DNA from: Verrucomicrobiota bacterium
GTDB lineage: Bacteria > Verrucomicrobiota > Verrucomicrobiia > Verrucomicrobiales > Akkermansiaceae
DNA length: 64,000 nucleotides
Direction: 5' to 3'
NCBI GenBank assembly: GCA_004293445.1
Contig: RDYP01000012.1
Coordinates: 31,632 to 95,631, forward strand
Shown here one piece after another: positions 1 through 10,023 of this stretch. Under the pieces are notes generated by a model. The model ran no database searches. It saw nothing but the letters and a program-made list of their open reading frames with translations, and was not told the origin of the DNA. Both the position numbers and the translations under genes were made by a program. Every line of letters begins with the position of its first letter. The first letter of the stretch is position 1.

Positions 1-121
1 CATCCATTCTGAACCGCTTGTCTTGTCCGCACTCGGTGACATTCATCTTCACGCGTTTTCTTCCGTTGGTCCGAGCTCAGGTTGATTCTTCGAGCGCACT
101 ATCCCTTTCCGTTTTGATCCG

Positions 122-3100
122 ATGTCTTTGAAAATCCCCCTCATTGTCTTCTCGTTCTTGTCGTTGATTTCGCCCGCGCTGTGCCAGCAGGTGACACTGG
201 ATCCATCAACGCCCTTGGTCGCTGGCTACTGGTCCGGTGGTGAATGGGAAAGCGCTGGCAATGCCGATGGCTGGACGACTTCTTCCGTAGCTAACACGGT
301 CGTGGCGGGCGGCGTGATCTCGGGCAATTCTAGTAGCGCTGATCCGGTTTTATCGCGGATAGCCATCGCTACCGATTCCCAGCCCGATCTGGATCTAGGG
401 TTCAATGATTTCGTCGAATTTCGTCTCCAGCTTCCGGCGAGCTACAATGGAAACATCGAGCTCTTTTTTGGTGTGACTGATGCCGGTGTCGCCTCTCAGA
501 CCGGTTTCAGTGCGAATCGTTCGGTGACCGTGCCGAATAGCGTGATTCCCCGGGATGGGGCCTTTCACACCTACCGCATCGACATGGGCACCGTCCCGAT
601 GTGGCGAGGCTACTTGCGCGATATCCGGCTCGATCCGGCGACGGTGAGCGGCACTCTGTTCTCTCTGGATTATCTTAGGGTGGGCGACACCGAAGGTGAT
701 GTTTACCAGCGCAATACCATGGACCAGCCCGATGCCGGGGCATACGAACTGAGCTCCAAGCACGCTCGCTTCATCTGGAATGCTTCCCGCGCTAGTGAGT
801 TCGCGATGAACGCGTCGTGGGCGCGCAAGAATCTTCGTAATTTTGAGGAAGCCTGGCAGATTTACGTGAAGCAGTATGGCTATCAAGAGCCTGCCGAAAG
901 CGTCGATCCTGCCAAACGCATCGCCTATCCCGGCAAGTGGAAGGTCAACTTTCTCTGCATCTACGACGGATTCTGGATGGGCGGTAGCGTGAATTCCTTC
1001 GGCTACATGAACATGCACCCCGGTGGTTTGCGCGCAGATCCTCCCGGTTGGGTGGTGCCCCACGAACTGATGCACGTGTTTCAGATGCACCAAGGTGGTG
1101 GCTTCGCCAACAATGCGCCGATGGGGAAATGGTGGGAGGGTCACGCCAACTACGGTCGCGAAGCGTGGCTGAACAGGATGTACAAGCATTTCGATGCCGA
1201 TCCGGCGGCGTGGACCGATACCGCGTTACCCCTCATCCGTTCGACCAATCTTTTCCACAGTCATGGCATCCACTATTATCATGCTTGGCCCATTTTCCAG
1301 TACCTCGATGAGAACCCCGACAACCTGCCTGACCTTGGCATGGCATCGGGTCCTTCGTCGCGCGCCTTCTCCGCACGCCTTTGGCGCGAGTCCGGTTCCG
1401 GAGAGTATCTCTACAACACACTCGAACGCCTCACCCCTGAAACGTCGCTCAAGGATGCAATCGGCTATTTCGCACGTCGCCAAGCCACCCACGACTATTC
1501 GAATCAAGCCGACACCAAGGTGGCGCTTGCGAACAGGGACCCCGAGTTGACCGGCCGCCAACAAATCACCGATCTGTTCCGCCGCGCGGACGATCCGGGG
1601 TGGTGGCAGCCCTATCCCGCGTCGCTGCCAATGGCTTTTGCCTTCGCGACCCACGAACTTGTGCCTGCGGGCAGCGGTGCCGGTCGGGTGGTGAGCGTGA
1701 ATCTCCGCGGCCACGTCAATCCGGAACGCCAGTCCGACTGGCGGGCTTCGCTGGTGGTCGTCAACGACAGCGGTATCGAGCGCTACTCGTCGCTCTGGAG
1801 CAGTGGGACGAACTCGGTCACGCTCGCGGCCAACGAGAACAAGGTCTATCTCAGCGTCGCCGCCACGCCCGGTGAGGTGGTTCCCACCCTGCACCTCGAC
1901 CAAGACCAACCGTACGTCAGCCACCCGGGACGCGAGCGTTTTCCTTATGAAATTCAAGTCACCGGAGCGACACCCAAGGGGGCGGGCAGCGGCAGCGCAA
2001 CGATGCTGGTCCACTCGAATGGTGGTGGCCTGAAAGCAAGTACTGCAACGGTCGAAGCCGGCGCTTATCTCGGCCCGAATGCCCGTGTGCTCGACTACGC
2101 AGTGGTCCGTGCCGGTGCGCGAGTTGAGGACCAGGCGATCGTGAGCGGTCATGCCATGTTGCGCAACGGAGCAGTGGTCCGTGGCCATGCCCGCATTCGG
2201 GAATATGCCAACCTCGAGGCCTGCGATGTTTCAGGCAACGCCCGCGTTGGAGGTCACGTCTTGCTTTTTGGAAATGCGACCGTGCGCGACAATGCCACGG
2301 TCAAAGGCGTGGGCAATCTCTCCCGGGCCGATGCCAATGATTACGTCGGTGGCGATGCCGTGCTGGATGGCGATTGCATCAATGCCCAGACCATCATCAA
2401 TGGTTTTCACTTCGGCTGGGAATGGGGCGGCTTGCAGGATGGGACCATTGCTTCCAAGACATCGCCCGCTGCACTCTTCGCTCGTTACGAGTTTCCTAGT
2501 AATCATGCCTACGCGGCAAAGGACAAATATGGCGCCACCGATGCCTTGCTCGTCGGTGCTCCGACCTGGGTGGCGAGCGATGCCACGCGCAACGGCTTCC
2601 TCACCTTCAACGGATCTGGACAGCATGTTTTACTCAGTCGCTGGCTTGGTGATATGCGCGCCACATCCATCACCGCTCAGGTCAAATGGGCTGGAGGTGC
2701 CGCAAATCAGGCTCTTTTCCAGTTGGGCGACGGCAGCACCACACGTCGCCTTCACGTGACCCCCAGCAATGGCTCTGGCGTTTGCGAGCTTAGGATTGTC
2801 CATGGGGCCGATACTTACAGTATCCCCGCCAATGCAGCCTTACCCGTTGGGACTTGGACCCGGGTTGGGGTGACCCTTGATGGAATCAACGCCAAGCTCT
2901 ACCTGAATGGCGCTCTCGCTGGCACCGCATCCTGTACGGTGCGGCCGGAGGATCTGATGCCAGCGGATACGAATGAAACTCCAGCATACAATTTCATCGC
3001 CCGGGGCATCGGCTTGCTCGATTTTCAGGGTTCGGTCGATGATTTCACCGTTCACTCCTCCGCCTTCGATGGCCTCACTGGCCTCAGCATTCAGGCACTT

Positions 3101-6100
3101 TCTCCGAGCATCACGGAAAAAGGCGATCCTGTGAGCTTTCGCATCACCCGTCAGAGTCTCGACAATGCCCCTTTTCCGAATCCCCAAGTGGTCAGCTACA
3201 GTGTCGGTGGCAGTGCGACTCCCGGAGCGGACTATATTACCCTAAGCGGTAGCGCGACCATTCCGGCGAATGCCAACAGCGTCGATATCGTCGTGACGCC
3301 CGTCATCGATGCCCTCGTCGAATCCACCGAGACCATCACCGTCACTTTGAATTCCAGCACGGACTACGGCCTTACCGGCACGGGTAGTGCGACTCTCGAT
3401 CTGATCAATAGCAGTGATCTCTCCGCCAGCTTGCTTGCTTGGTATCGCTTTAACGAGAGCGGTGGCAGCATTGCCGCGGATTCCAGCGGCAATGCGAGGG
3501 ACGCTACCCTTGTCGGCAATCCGAACTGGCTGCCAGCATCACAAGGTTTATCCTTTGATGGTTTGAACGATGACGTTCAGACTTCAGTGTCGAGCGGCAC
3601 TGCTCGCACTTTGTCCGCGTGGATTTTTCCCCGCAGTTCCGACCCGACGCCTTTCATTGAAAGTGTCTTCGATACCGATGTGCCCGGACAATATGGAACA
3701 GGCTGGGGCCTCGCGGGAGGAAAGATCCGGGTGATCCTCGACGATCAATTCTGGGATACCGATGTGGCCGTCACCTTGAACCAGTGGCAGCACGTCTCGC
3801 TGAGCTTTGATGCGGTTTCCGCTCGCGTGTATCTCAACGGCGTCGAGGCCGCGAATCTGAGCTACACTCAGGGTTGGGTCGATTCCGCCAACTACCGGAT
3901 CGGTCGTAGCAATGCCAATGCGGAGTTTTTTCATGGCGACATCCGTGAGGCGAAAATCTTCGACCGTGCGGTATTCTCTGCCGAGGCTGCAGAGATTTAT
4001 GCGGGCGATCCGCCGGCCCCGACGCTGTCACCGCGCAATCTTACCGCCATCGCCGACAACAGCGGTGTGGCGTTGCATTGGCAAAGGGCCGATGCCGGTG
4101 AGACCGGATACTCGGTCCGTCGTTCGCTTGTTAGCGGCGGTCCCTATACGGCTCTGGCGAGTGGAATCACCGCGACCTCGTACCGAGATAACAATCTGAG
4201 CAACGGTACGACCTACTACTATGTGGTTGCTGCGACTTCCGACTTCGGCAGTGGACCTGTTTCGAATGAGGCGAGTGCGACACCCGGCGGCAATGCGCCT
4301 CCTCCCCAGTGGGTTCAAGCCAATGTCGGCGGTGCCGCTGGTTCTCCCACTACGACCTTCAGCGACAGTCGGTTCTCGGTGAATGGCGCGGGTACCCGTA
4401 TTTCCAACGGCAGCAATACGGCGACCGATTCCTTTCGTTTTGTCTACATCCCACTGGTCGGCGACAGCACGGTGACGGCTCGCGTTCTTGCCCTTGGCAG
4501 TACCAACGCCGCTGCCAAGGCCGGGGTGATGATTCGGGAGTCTCTGGCCGCGGGTTCGCGCCATGCGTCCACTTTACTAAGCCCCGCGACGATGGCTTTG
4601 ATACGTCGTGCGAACACCGACAGTAACGCCGCGAGCGGCACCACGGCCAACGCGATCAGCCAGCCTTGGCTGCGTATCGTCCGCTCTGGCCAGACCTTTG
4701 CGTCTTTCTACTCTGCGGATGGTAGCAACTGGGTCCAAATCGACGTGGACCGGGTGGTCGCGATGTCGAACTCGGCAGTGTATTACGCCGGTCTTGCGGT
4801 CTGTTCGGGAAATGCCACGGCTCTCAGCAACGCGGTTTTCTCCGAGGTCAGTATCACCGGTGGCCATCCGACGGGCGTCACCGCTACCGCTGGAAATGCG
4901 AGCGCGACGATCGAGTGGTCTCCTGTAGCCGGCGCTGCATCCTATCGCGTCAAACGCTCACAGTTCAGCGGTGGACCATACGAGATCGTGGGCGATGAAG
5001 TGACCGCCACGACTTTCAACGACGCTGCGCTCGTGAACGGAAGCACTTATCATTACGTCGTCTCCGCCCTCAACGCCAGCCTGGGTCAGTCGTTGGATTC
5101 GCTGCAAGTGAGTGCCACGCCCGCGCCACCACGGCCTCCCGTTCCACTCAATCCCGCGGCGAGTCCCGATCATCGTCGCGTTTTTCTCACCTGGGATCAC
5201 GTTTCGACCGCCAGTGGTTATCTTGTCCGGCGGGCGACTGCCAGCGGCGGCCCCTACACCACTGTTGGCAGCCCCGGCGGAAGTTCCTTCACCGATACCG
5301 GTCTCTCCAATGGGACGAGCTACTACTATGTGATTGTTGCTTACAATTCCGGGGGGGAGAGTCCTGCCTCCACGGAAGTCAGTGCGACGCCCTCTCTCTT
5401 CTCCAATGACGGAACGTGGAGCAGCGCTTCCGGTGGTGATTGGGATGAGCCTGCAAACTGGCTCGCGAGCACGATCGCGGTCGGCACGGATCGGATTGCA
5501 AGTTTTCCGCAGGGTGGTGGTTCCGTTATGCAAAACATCGCCGGTCTCACCCTCGGGAACTTGAGTTTCGGGGGCGGCAGCTCGACCCTCGCTGGTAGCG
5601 CGATTACGCTGGATCGTAGCAGCGGAACGCCGGAAATCGCGGTTGCTGCGGGCGCTTCCGCCAGCATCGATCTCGCTTTGAATGGCAGCGACGGCCTGGT
5701 GAAGACCGGCGATGGCACTCTTGTTCTCCAGGGCGCTTCCACACCCGGTGGAGCGGCGACGATTTCCGCCGGCAATCTCACGCTGCGTGGTGGCTATGCA
5801 GCTGGTTCCATGAATGTTGCCGCCGGTGCCTTGCTCCAGCTCGACAACGTGGCGGATCGCGATTTCGCATCGATCACTTTCACTGGTGCCGGCACTCTGC
5901 GTAAGAGCGGTACTGGCCGCAGTTACTGGGGAGGGAATGCCGCGACCTTTGCCCTTTCCGGCGGCTCGCTGATCGATGTCCAGGAGGGCGTTTTTACGGC
6001 GGGATCGAATGCCAATGAAAACTGGACGGATAACCGATCTGATCTGCACGTCGCTTTCGGCGCGGTGTTCAATACGGTGGAAGCCAATGTCCGAATCGAC

Positions 6101-8293
6101 CGCATCACCGGTGATGGTGCCATCGGCACCGGATACTCTGGTGCGGGTTATCAAAATCTCAGCATCGGTATCGGAGATGGCTCCAGCCGATTCGACGGGG
6201 TGATCTCAAACACCGACAATAATCCATCCTTCGTCGGCAGTTTGGTCAAACTGGGATCGGGTACGATCACCCTGACCAATAACTGCACCTACAGCGGTGG
6301 CACCAGCATTGTAGCCGGAACGCTTGAGCTTGGAGATGGCACGTCGGGGAAGGATGGGCGTTTGGCGAACACCAACGGAGTGACGAACAACGGAGTCCTC
6401 GCTTTCAATATCCACGGCAACCAAAGCGTCCTTCATCCGATCAGTGGGAGCGGCAGCGTTCGGAAGGATGGCCAGGGTGAGCTCAGTTTCACGAGTAATC
6501 ATTCCTACGGCGGAGGCACTAGTATCGAGCAGGGTCGCCTCATCCTCGACGGTGCCAGTGGCGGGAATGGGAGAATCCGTGGTAGTGTGGTCGTTCGGGC
6601 TGATGCCGAGCTTCGGGTCAGCGCTGGTGATGGAAGCGGACTTGGCTACAATGGCGGCGCGAAAGTCGATCTCCTTCACCTCGATGGCGGGCTGTTGAAT
6701 TCTCCTGGCGTCTGCCATTTCTGGCAAGCCGGGCTTCAGATGACCGGCGGTGAGTTCCGTGGCAACAACGCCATCAACGATCCCGGCGGCCCCTACTTCG
6801 AATGGGGAAATAGCAGCGTCACCACTTTCGCCAGTCCAAACGCTTCTCTCATTTCCGGGCGTATTCGCATCCGTCCGGATGCCAGCCCTTGGTTGGTCAT
6901 GAATGTCGCTGACGGCCCCGTGACCAACGACCTGCAAGTGGGCGCCGCACTCACTGAGGCGTCTGCCGGAGCGGGGATTCAGAAGCATGGCGCCGGGACG
7001 CTCGCGCTGAGGGGATCGAACAGCTACAGCGGTGTAACCCTAATCGCAGGCGGTGTGTTGAATGCGGCCGATCTTGGCAATTACGGGCAAGTCGGCAGCC
7101 TCGGTAACCGAGCTTCGGATTCGTCCGGCAATGTCGGCCTGCTTTTTCGTGGTGGCACCCTGCAGTATACCGGTGCCAGCGCACAATCCACCAACCGCGC
7201 GATCCGAGTGAGTACCAGCGGCGGTGCGATTCTCGATGCTTCGGGTAGCAACCCCTCCGCCACGGTCGATTTCACCGCAACGGCGTCGCCCGATTTCTTC
7301 GAAAATCCGGGAGATCGATCCCTGACCTTTACCGGTAGCAATTCCGGTCTAAACCGATTTGCCATGGCGATCGGTGAGGCGGGCGGGATGACTCGGGTGA
7401 CCAAAACCGGGAGTGGCACTTGGGTTCTCGCCGGATCTAACAGCTACAGCGGTCCAACCGAGGTGAATGCGGGCAAGTTGTTCGTTCAAGGCCAACAAAA
7501 CTCGGCTACTGGGAGTATTACGGTTGCCGCGGCTGCCACTCTTGGCGGTAGCGGTAGCGTCGGTGGCGGTATTCTAGTGCAAGCTGGCGGCACCCTTGCT
7601 CCAGGAATGACGATCGGGACCTTTACCGCACCTGCCGCCAGTATCGGGGGCACGCTGGCGATCGAGCTCGATGGAAGCAGTGCCGATTTGCTCGATGTTT
7701 CCGGCGCGCTCGATATCGCTTCTGCGAGCCTCGATCTCACGGGCAGCATCACCGCGAGTGAACTTGTCATTGCCCGTTTTGGTAGTCTGAGCGGATCATC
7801 TTTCGCCGCCGTGAGCGGGCTGCCCGCCGGCTACGAACTGGACTATGATCTCGTTGGGAAGCGCATCGTCCTCCGTGCTGTGGCAGAGGACTTCGCGGCG
7901 TGGATCGATGCCTTCGCCGTGAGCGACCGCGGGCCTGAAGCGGATCCTGACCATGACGGTATTTCGAACGCGCTGGAATATGTCTTGGGCGGCGATCCTG
8001 CGGTGAGTTCTCGAGACGGACTGCCTTCGATATCGATTGTCGGTGATCATTTGGTTTTTTCCTTCAATCGGTCGGATCGATCGGAAAGCGCCGATCTGAG
8101 CCTCTTCGTCGAAGCAGGCAGCGACCTCGCCACGTGGCCTGAGGTCTTCACGGTTGCCGCTACTGGCTCGCAGTCGTCGTCCGGGGTCGGCATTCAGGAA
8201 AATGGTGACGCCGCCGACCTAGTGGTCGTTAGCATCCCTCGGGGTGAGACGGCGCTCAAGTTTGCTCGGTTGCGGGTCGTCATTGCCCCGTGA
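122..8293 (+). CDS. Giant secreted modular protein with HExxH domain, LamG, Calx-beta, FN3 and beta-strand repeats
   Basis: This 2723-residue protein starts with a Sec signal peptide (lysine at 4, hydrophobic run to about residue 21). Residues 200-500 hold a metallopeptidase-like domain: HELMH at 314-318 is an HExxH zinc site, and WWEGHANYG (third-ligand candidate E339) follows. Residues about 637-730 are short repeats resembling a left-handed beta-helix (many V-x-G, N-A-x-V units). Then come a LamG-like domain (784-983), a Calx-beta domain (989-1094), a second LamG (1104-1297), an FN3 (1300-1390), a DUF1349-like beta-sandwich (1394-1580), two more FN3 domains (1582-1758), and about 740 residues of autotransporter-associated beta-strand repeats with recurring S-G-x-N-S-Y-S-G motifs (1760-2500). 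The end carries the DPDHDGISNALEY motif. No autotransporter barrel is visible. Domain calls are by motif and composition; the substrate is unknown. Confidence 0.85.
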   Translation: MSLKIPLIVFSFLSLISPALCQQVTLDPSTPLVAGYWSGGEWESAGNADGWTTSSVANTVVAGGVISGNSSSADPVLSRIAIATDSQPDLDLGFNDFVEFRLQLPASYNGNIELFFGVTDAGVASQTGFSANRSVTVPNSVIPRDGAFHTYRIDMGTVPMWRGYLRDIRLDPATVSGTLFSLDYLRVGDTEGDVYQRNTMDQPDAGAYELSSKHARFIWNASRASEFAMNASWARKNLRNFEEAWQIYVKQYGYQEPAESVDPAKRIAYPGKWKVNFLCIYDGFWMGGSVNSFGYMNMHPGGLRADPPGWVVPHELMHVFQMHQGGGFANNAPMGKWWEGHANYGREAWLNRMYKHFDADPAAWTDTALPLIRSTNLFHSHGIHYYHAWPIFQYLDENPDNLPDLGMASGPSSRAFSARLWRESGSGEYLYNTLERLTPETSLKDAIGYFARRQATHDYSNQADTKVALANRDPELTGRQQITDLFRRADDPGWWQPYPASLPMAFAFATHELVPAGSGAGRVVSVNLRGHVNPERQSDWRASLVVVNDSGIERYSSLWSSGTNSVTLAANENKVYLSVAATPGEVVPTLHLDQDQPYVSHPGRERFPYEIQVTGATPKGAGSGSATMLVHSNGGGLKASTATVEAGAYLGPNARVLDYAVVRAGARVEDQAIVSGHAMLRNGAVVRGHARIREYANLEACDVSGNARVGGHVLLFGNATVRDNATVKGVGNLSRADANDYVGGDAVLDGDCINAQTIINGFHFGWEWGGLQDGTIASKTSPAALFARYEFPSNHAYAAKDKYGATDALLVGAPTWVASDATRNGFLTFNGSGQHVLLSRWLGDMRATSITAQVKWAGGAANQALFQLGDGSTTRRLHVTPSNGSGVCELRIVHGADTYSIPANAALPVGTWTRVGVTLDGINAKLYLNGALAGTASCTVRPEDLMPADTNETPAYNFIARGIGLLDFQGSVDDFTVHSSAFDGLTGLSIQALSPSITEKGDPVSFRITRQSLDNAPFPNPQVVSYSVGGSATPGADYITLSGSATIPANANSVDIVVTPVIDALVESTETITVTLNSSTDYGLTGTGSATLDLINSSDLSASLLAWYRFNESGGSIAADSSGNARDATLVGNPNWLPASQGLSFDGLNDDVQTSVSSGTARTLSAWIFPRSSDPTPFIESVFDTDVPGQYGTGWGLAGGKIRVILDDQFWDTDVAVTLNQWQHVSLSFDAVSARVYLNGVEAANLSYTQGWVDSANYRIGRSNANAEFFHGDIREAKIFDRAVFSAEAAEIYAGDPPAPTLSPRNLTAIADNSGVALHWQRADAGETGYSVRRSLVSGGPYTALASGITATSYRDNNLSNGTTYYYVVAATSDFGSGPVSNEASATPGGNAPPPQWVQANVGGAAGSPTTTFSDSRFSVNGAGTRISNGSNTATDSFRFVYIPLVGDSTVTARVLALGSTNAAAKAGVMIRESLAAGSRHASTLLSPATMALIRRANTDSNAASGTTANAISQPWLRIVRSGQTFASFYSADGSNWVQIDVDRVVAMSNSAVYYAGLAVCSGNATALSNAVFSEVSITGGHPTGVTATAGNASATIEWSPVAGAASYRVKRSQFSGGPYEIVGDEVTATTFNDAALVNGSTYHYVVSALNASLGQSLDSLQVSATPAPPRPPVPLNPAASPDHRRVFLTWDHVSTASGYLVRRATASGGPYTTVGSPGGSSFTDTGLSNGTSYYYVIVAYNSGGESPASTEVSATPSLFSNDGTWSSASGGDWDEPANWLASTIAVGTDRIASFPQGGGSVMQNIAGLTLGNLSFGGGSSTLAGSAITLDRSSGTPEIAVAAGASASIDLALNGSDGLVKTGDGTLVLQGASTPGGAATISAGNLTLRGGYAAGSMNVAAGALLQLDNVADRDFASITFTGAGTLRKSGTGRSYWGGNAATFALSGGSLIDVQEGVFTAGSNANENWTDNRSDLHVAFGAVFNTVEANVRIDRITGDGAIGTGYSGAGYQNLSIGIGDGSSRFDGVISNTDNNPSFVGSLVKLGSGTITLTNNCTYSGGTSIVAGTLELGDGTSGKDGRLANTNGVTNNGVLAFNIHGNQSVLHPISGSGSVRKDGQGELSFTSNHSYGGGTSIEQGRLILDGASGGNGRIRGSVVVRADAELRVSAGDGSGLGYNGGAKVDLLHLDGGLLNSPGVCHFWQAGLQMTGGEFRGNNAINDPGGPYFEWGNSSVTTFASPNASLISGRIRIRPDASPWLVMNVADGPVTNDLQVGAALTEASAGAGIQKHGAGTLALRGSNSYSGVTLIAGGVLNAADLGNYGQVGSLGNRASDSSGNVGLLFRGGTLQYTGASAQSTNRAIRVSTSGGAILDASGSNPSATVDFTATASPDFFENPGDRSLTFTGSNSGLNRFAMAIGEAGGMTRVTKTGSGTWVLAGSNSYSGPTEVNAGKLFVQGQQNSATGSITVAAAATLGGSGSVGGGILVQAGGTLAPGMTIGTFTAPAASIGGTLAIELDGSSADLLDVSGALDIASASLDLTGSITASELVIARFGSLSGSSFAAVSGLPAGYELDYDLVGKRIVLRAVAEDFAAWIDAFAVSDRGPEADPDHDGISNALEYVLGGDPAVSSRDGLPSISIVGDHLVFSFNRSDRSESADLSLFVEAGSDLATWPEVFTVAATGSQSSSGVGIQENGDAADLVVVSIPRGETALKFARLRVVIAP

Positions 8294-8343
8294 ATCGCCG
8301 TAGTCTGGGCGGACCTTGTTCCTTTTATCTCTTGCTTGAAGTC

Positions 8344-8928
8344 ATGAAGAAAAACCTCGGAATTGCCCTCGGCGGTCTTGCCCTTGCAGGCTTCGGCTTC
8401 GTGCTGCTGAGAGATTGGTATACTTCACGGGGCGACGCCCCGGCGGCTTTGCCGTCTGTCCCTTCTGCTGGGAGATCGGTTATTCCAGAAATGAAAACCG
8501 CGCCCATTTCGTCGGGGCAAGCCGTGCCTCAAAGCATCCCGATGCCAGGTAAGGAAGTCCGGTCGATGCTCGATGAGTTGCAACGCGACATGGATCTCTT
8601 GCTCCGCGATGGCGATGATGCAGGTGCTCATCGTCGAGTGGACGAGGCGATTTCCTCATCCTCTTTTTCAGGCATCGATCAACAGCGGCTCATGGTCATC
8701 AAGCTGGGTCTTTTCGCCCGCCAAGGAGACCATCGTGCCATGCTTCCGCTCATGGATCGGATCATCGCCGAGGCACCTGATTCACCGCTTGCGGCTGCCA
8801 TTGCGAGGCAGCGACCAGCGATCGAGCTTGCCAGCACCCGCTCCCCGAATGACCCGGGCCCCTGTGCGACTTGTGGCGAGGTCCACCCGGCAGGCATCCA
8901 CCCCGGTGAGCCTTCCAGTGAGCGATGA
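8344..8928 (+). CDS. Small membrane-anchored hypothetical protein with C-terminal CxxC-HxxxxH motif
   Basis: I do not recognise a family. The 194-residue protein starts at the ATG at 8344 (MKKNLGIALGGL), which gives a clean lysine-rich N-terminus and one hydrophobic segment at residues 4-22. An upstream in-frame ATG at 8290 would put 18 unlikely residues before the membrane segment. The middle is proline/serine rich and then helical, with a helix-repeat character at about 80-150. The last 25 residues contain C-A-T-C-G-E-V-H-P-A-G-I-H, a possible small metal site. It begins 50 bases after the giant secreted protein on the same strand and may be co-transcribed with it. A periplasmic or inner-membrane location is inferred. 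Confidence 0.65.
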   Translation: MKKNLGIALGGLALAGFGFVLLRDWYTSRGDAPAALPSVPSAGRSVIPEMKTAPISSGQAVPQSIPMPGKEVRSMLDELQRDMDLLLRDGDDAGAHRRVDEAISSSSFSGIDQQRLMVIKLGLFARQGDHRAMLPLMDRIIAEAPDSPLAAAIARQRPAIELASTRSPNDPGPCATCGEVHPAGIHPGEPSSER

Positions 8929-9059
8929 AGTCGCTGACCACTTGTCCCTGTCTCGGGACGGATAGCTGACTGGCTGGGCGGTGAATGTTGAATCCGCCGC
9001 CATCAGAATCGAGTCGCGGGAGAGAGCGAAGCGCCGGGAGAGGCGCGGCGATTGGGGGG

Positions 9060-10022
9060 CTACTTCGCTTGTTCGAGGACGAGGAAGGCGGCACCGGCAC
9101 CCTGTTCGTCGAGCAGGGCCTGGTCGGTGGGGCCTGCGAAGGGTCGTAGGAAGTGGTGTTGGGGGATCAGGCGGAGGTTTTTCGCATGAGGGCTGGACCA
9201 GCGTTGGAGGTCGGTGAAATTCACGTCTGCGGTGAGATCCTGACGTCCGGGGTTTTCGTAGATTCCCGGGCCCTCGATGCGCTGCTGCATGAAGTAGGCT
9301 CGCAGGCTACCGCGCGGGCGGCGGTGGTAGAGATCCGCTGCAGGCGCACCGTAGTCGATGGTGAGCATTTTGCCTGCCTGCCAGAGTGGTAGCCATCCGC
9401 GCAGCCAGTCGTGGTAGGCGTCCGCGACTTCGATGATCTGGCCCGGAGGATGGGGAAGATCGAATAGCGTGGAGTCAGGCAACTGTGTCACGGGCCGCCA
9501 TTCTTCGGCGGGATTGAGGTAAAGTTCGCTCCAGCCCATGTCCTCGCGTCGGAAACGGCGGACGGGGAAGGCGTCGGCGAATTCGTTTGAGTAGATGCAG
9601 GCCTTGCCGTTGCAGGCCTCCAAGGCCTGTTCGATGGTGTCATGCCAGCGAACTTTGAGGCCAAGCCTCGCCGCTTGCTTGGCGCGGAGTGGCGCGGAGC
9701 TCTCGACGAGATGGAGCTGGACACGAAGGCGTCGCCACCATGGCAAATGCGCCAGCAAGCCAGCCGCGAGGAGTCCTTCTCCGGGGCCGAGTTCGATGAG
9801 GTTGCGGCATCCGCTCTCCGGTAGGGCATCGGCCGCCCAAGCCGCGAGGGCGCGGCTGAGGACGGGCGAAAGCATCGGGGTGGTGGTGAAATCGCCACCG
9901 CGTCCGACGCCGCGGATACGGCGTGCGTAGTAGCCGCGCTCGGGATCGTGCAAGGCGAGGGCCATGAAGCGGTCGAAACGCAGGCCTTCCCGCGTGTGCC
10001 ATGGCCAAGCTGCTGGGTTCAT
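9060..10022 (-). CDS. MidA/NDUFAF7-family SAM-dependent methyltransferase (DUF185)
   Basis: The 320-residue product begins with the family's typical N-terminus (FMALALHDPERGYYA at 19-33), followed by a G-R-G-G-D-F-T-T-T-P stretch characteristic of the MidA/DUF185 family. The SAM-binding motif is L-I-E-L-G-P-G-E-G at about 75-83. Family members methylate an arginine of respiratory complex I subunit NDUFS2 in mitochondria; bacterial roles are less clear. The start codon lies just past the stop of the upstream PVC-type cytochrome gene (stop at 10024-10026, ATG at 10020-10022), so the two are translationally close and probably one transcript. Length is slightly shorter than the usual 350-400 residues. 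Confidence 0.85.
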   Translation of the reverse strand: MNPAAWPWHTREGLRFDRFMALALHDPERGYYARRIRGVGRGGDFTTTPMLSPVLSRALAAWAADALPESGCRNLIELGPGEGLLAAGLLAHLPWWRRLRVQLHLVESSAPLRAKQAARLGLKVRWHDTIEQALEACNGKACIYSNEFADAFPVRRFRREDMGWSELYLNPAEEWRPVTQLPDSTLFDLPHPPGQIIEVADAYHDWLRGWLPLWQAGKMLTIDYGAPAADLYHRRPRGSLRAYFMQQRIEGPGIYENPGRQDLTADVNFTDLQRWSSPHAKNLRLIPQHHFLRPFAGPTDQALLDEQGAGAAFLVLEQAK

Positions 10023-10023
10023 G

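Noticed and set aside
1226..2188. 320-codon minus-strand frame
   Set aside because: It is antisense to the HExxH region of the secreted protein and carries no recognisable motif.
4958..6154. 398-codon open frame on the minus strand
   Set aside because: It lies fully inside the 2723-residue secreted protein gene, whose domains are clear. Repetitive GC-rich coding sequence leaves the opposite frame open by chance.
122..8293. Classical type Va autotransporter
   Set aside because: Beta-strand repeats of autotransporter type are present, but there is no C-terminal beta-barrel with terminal aromatic residue; the end is the DPDHDG motif instead.
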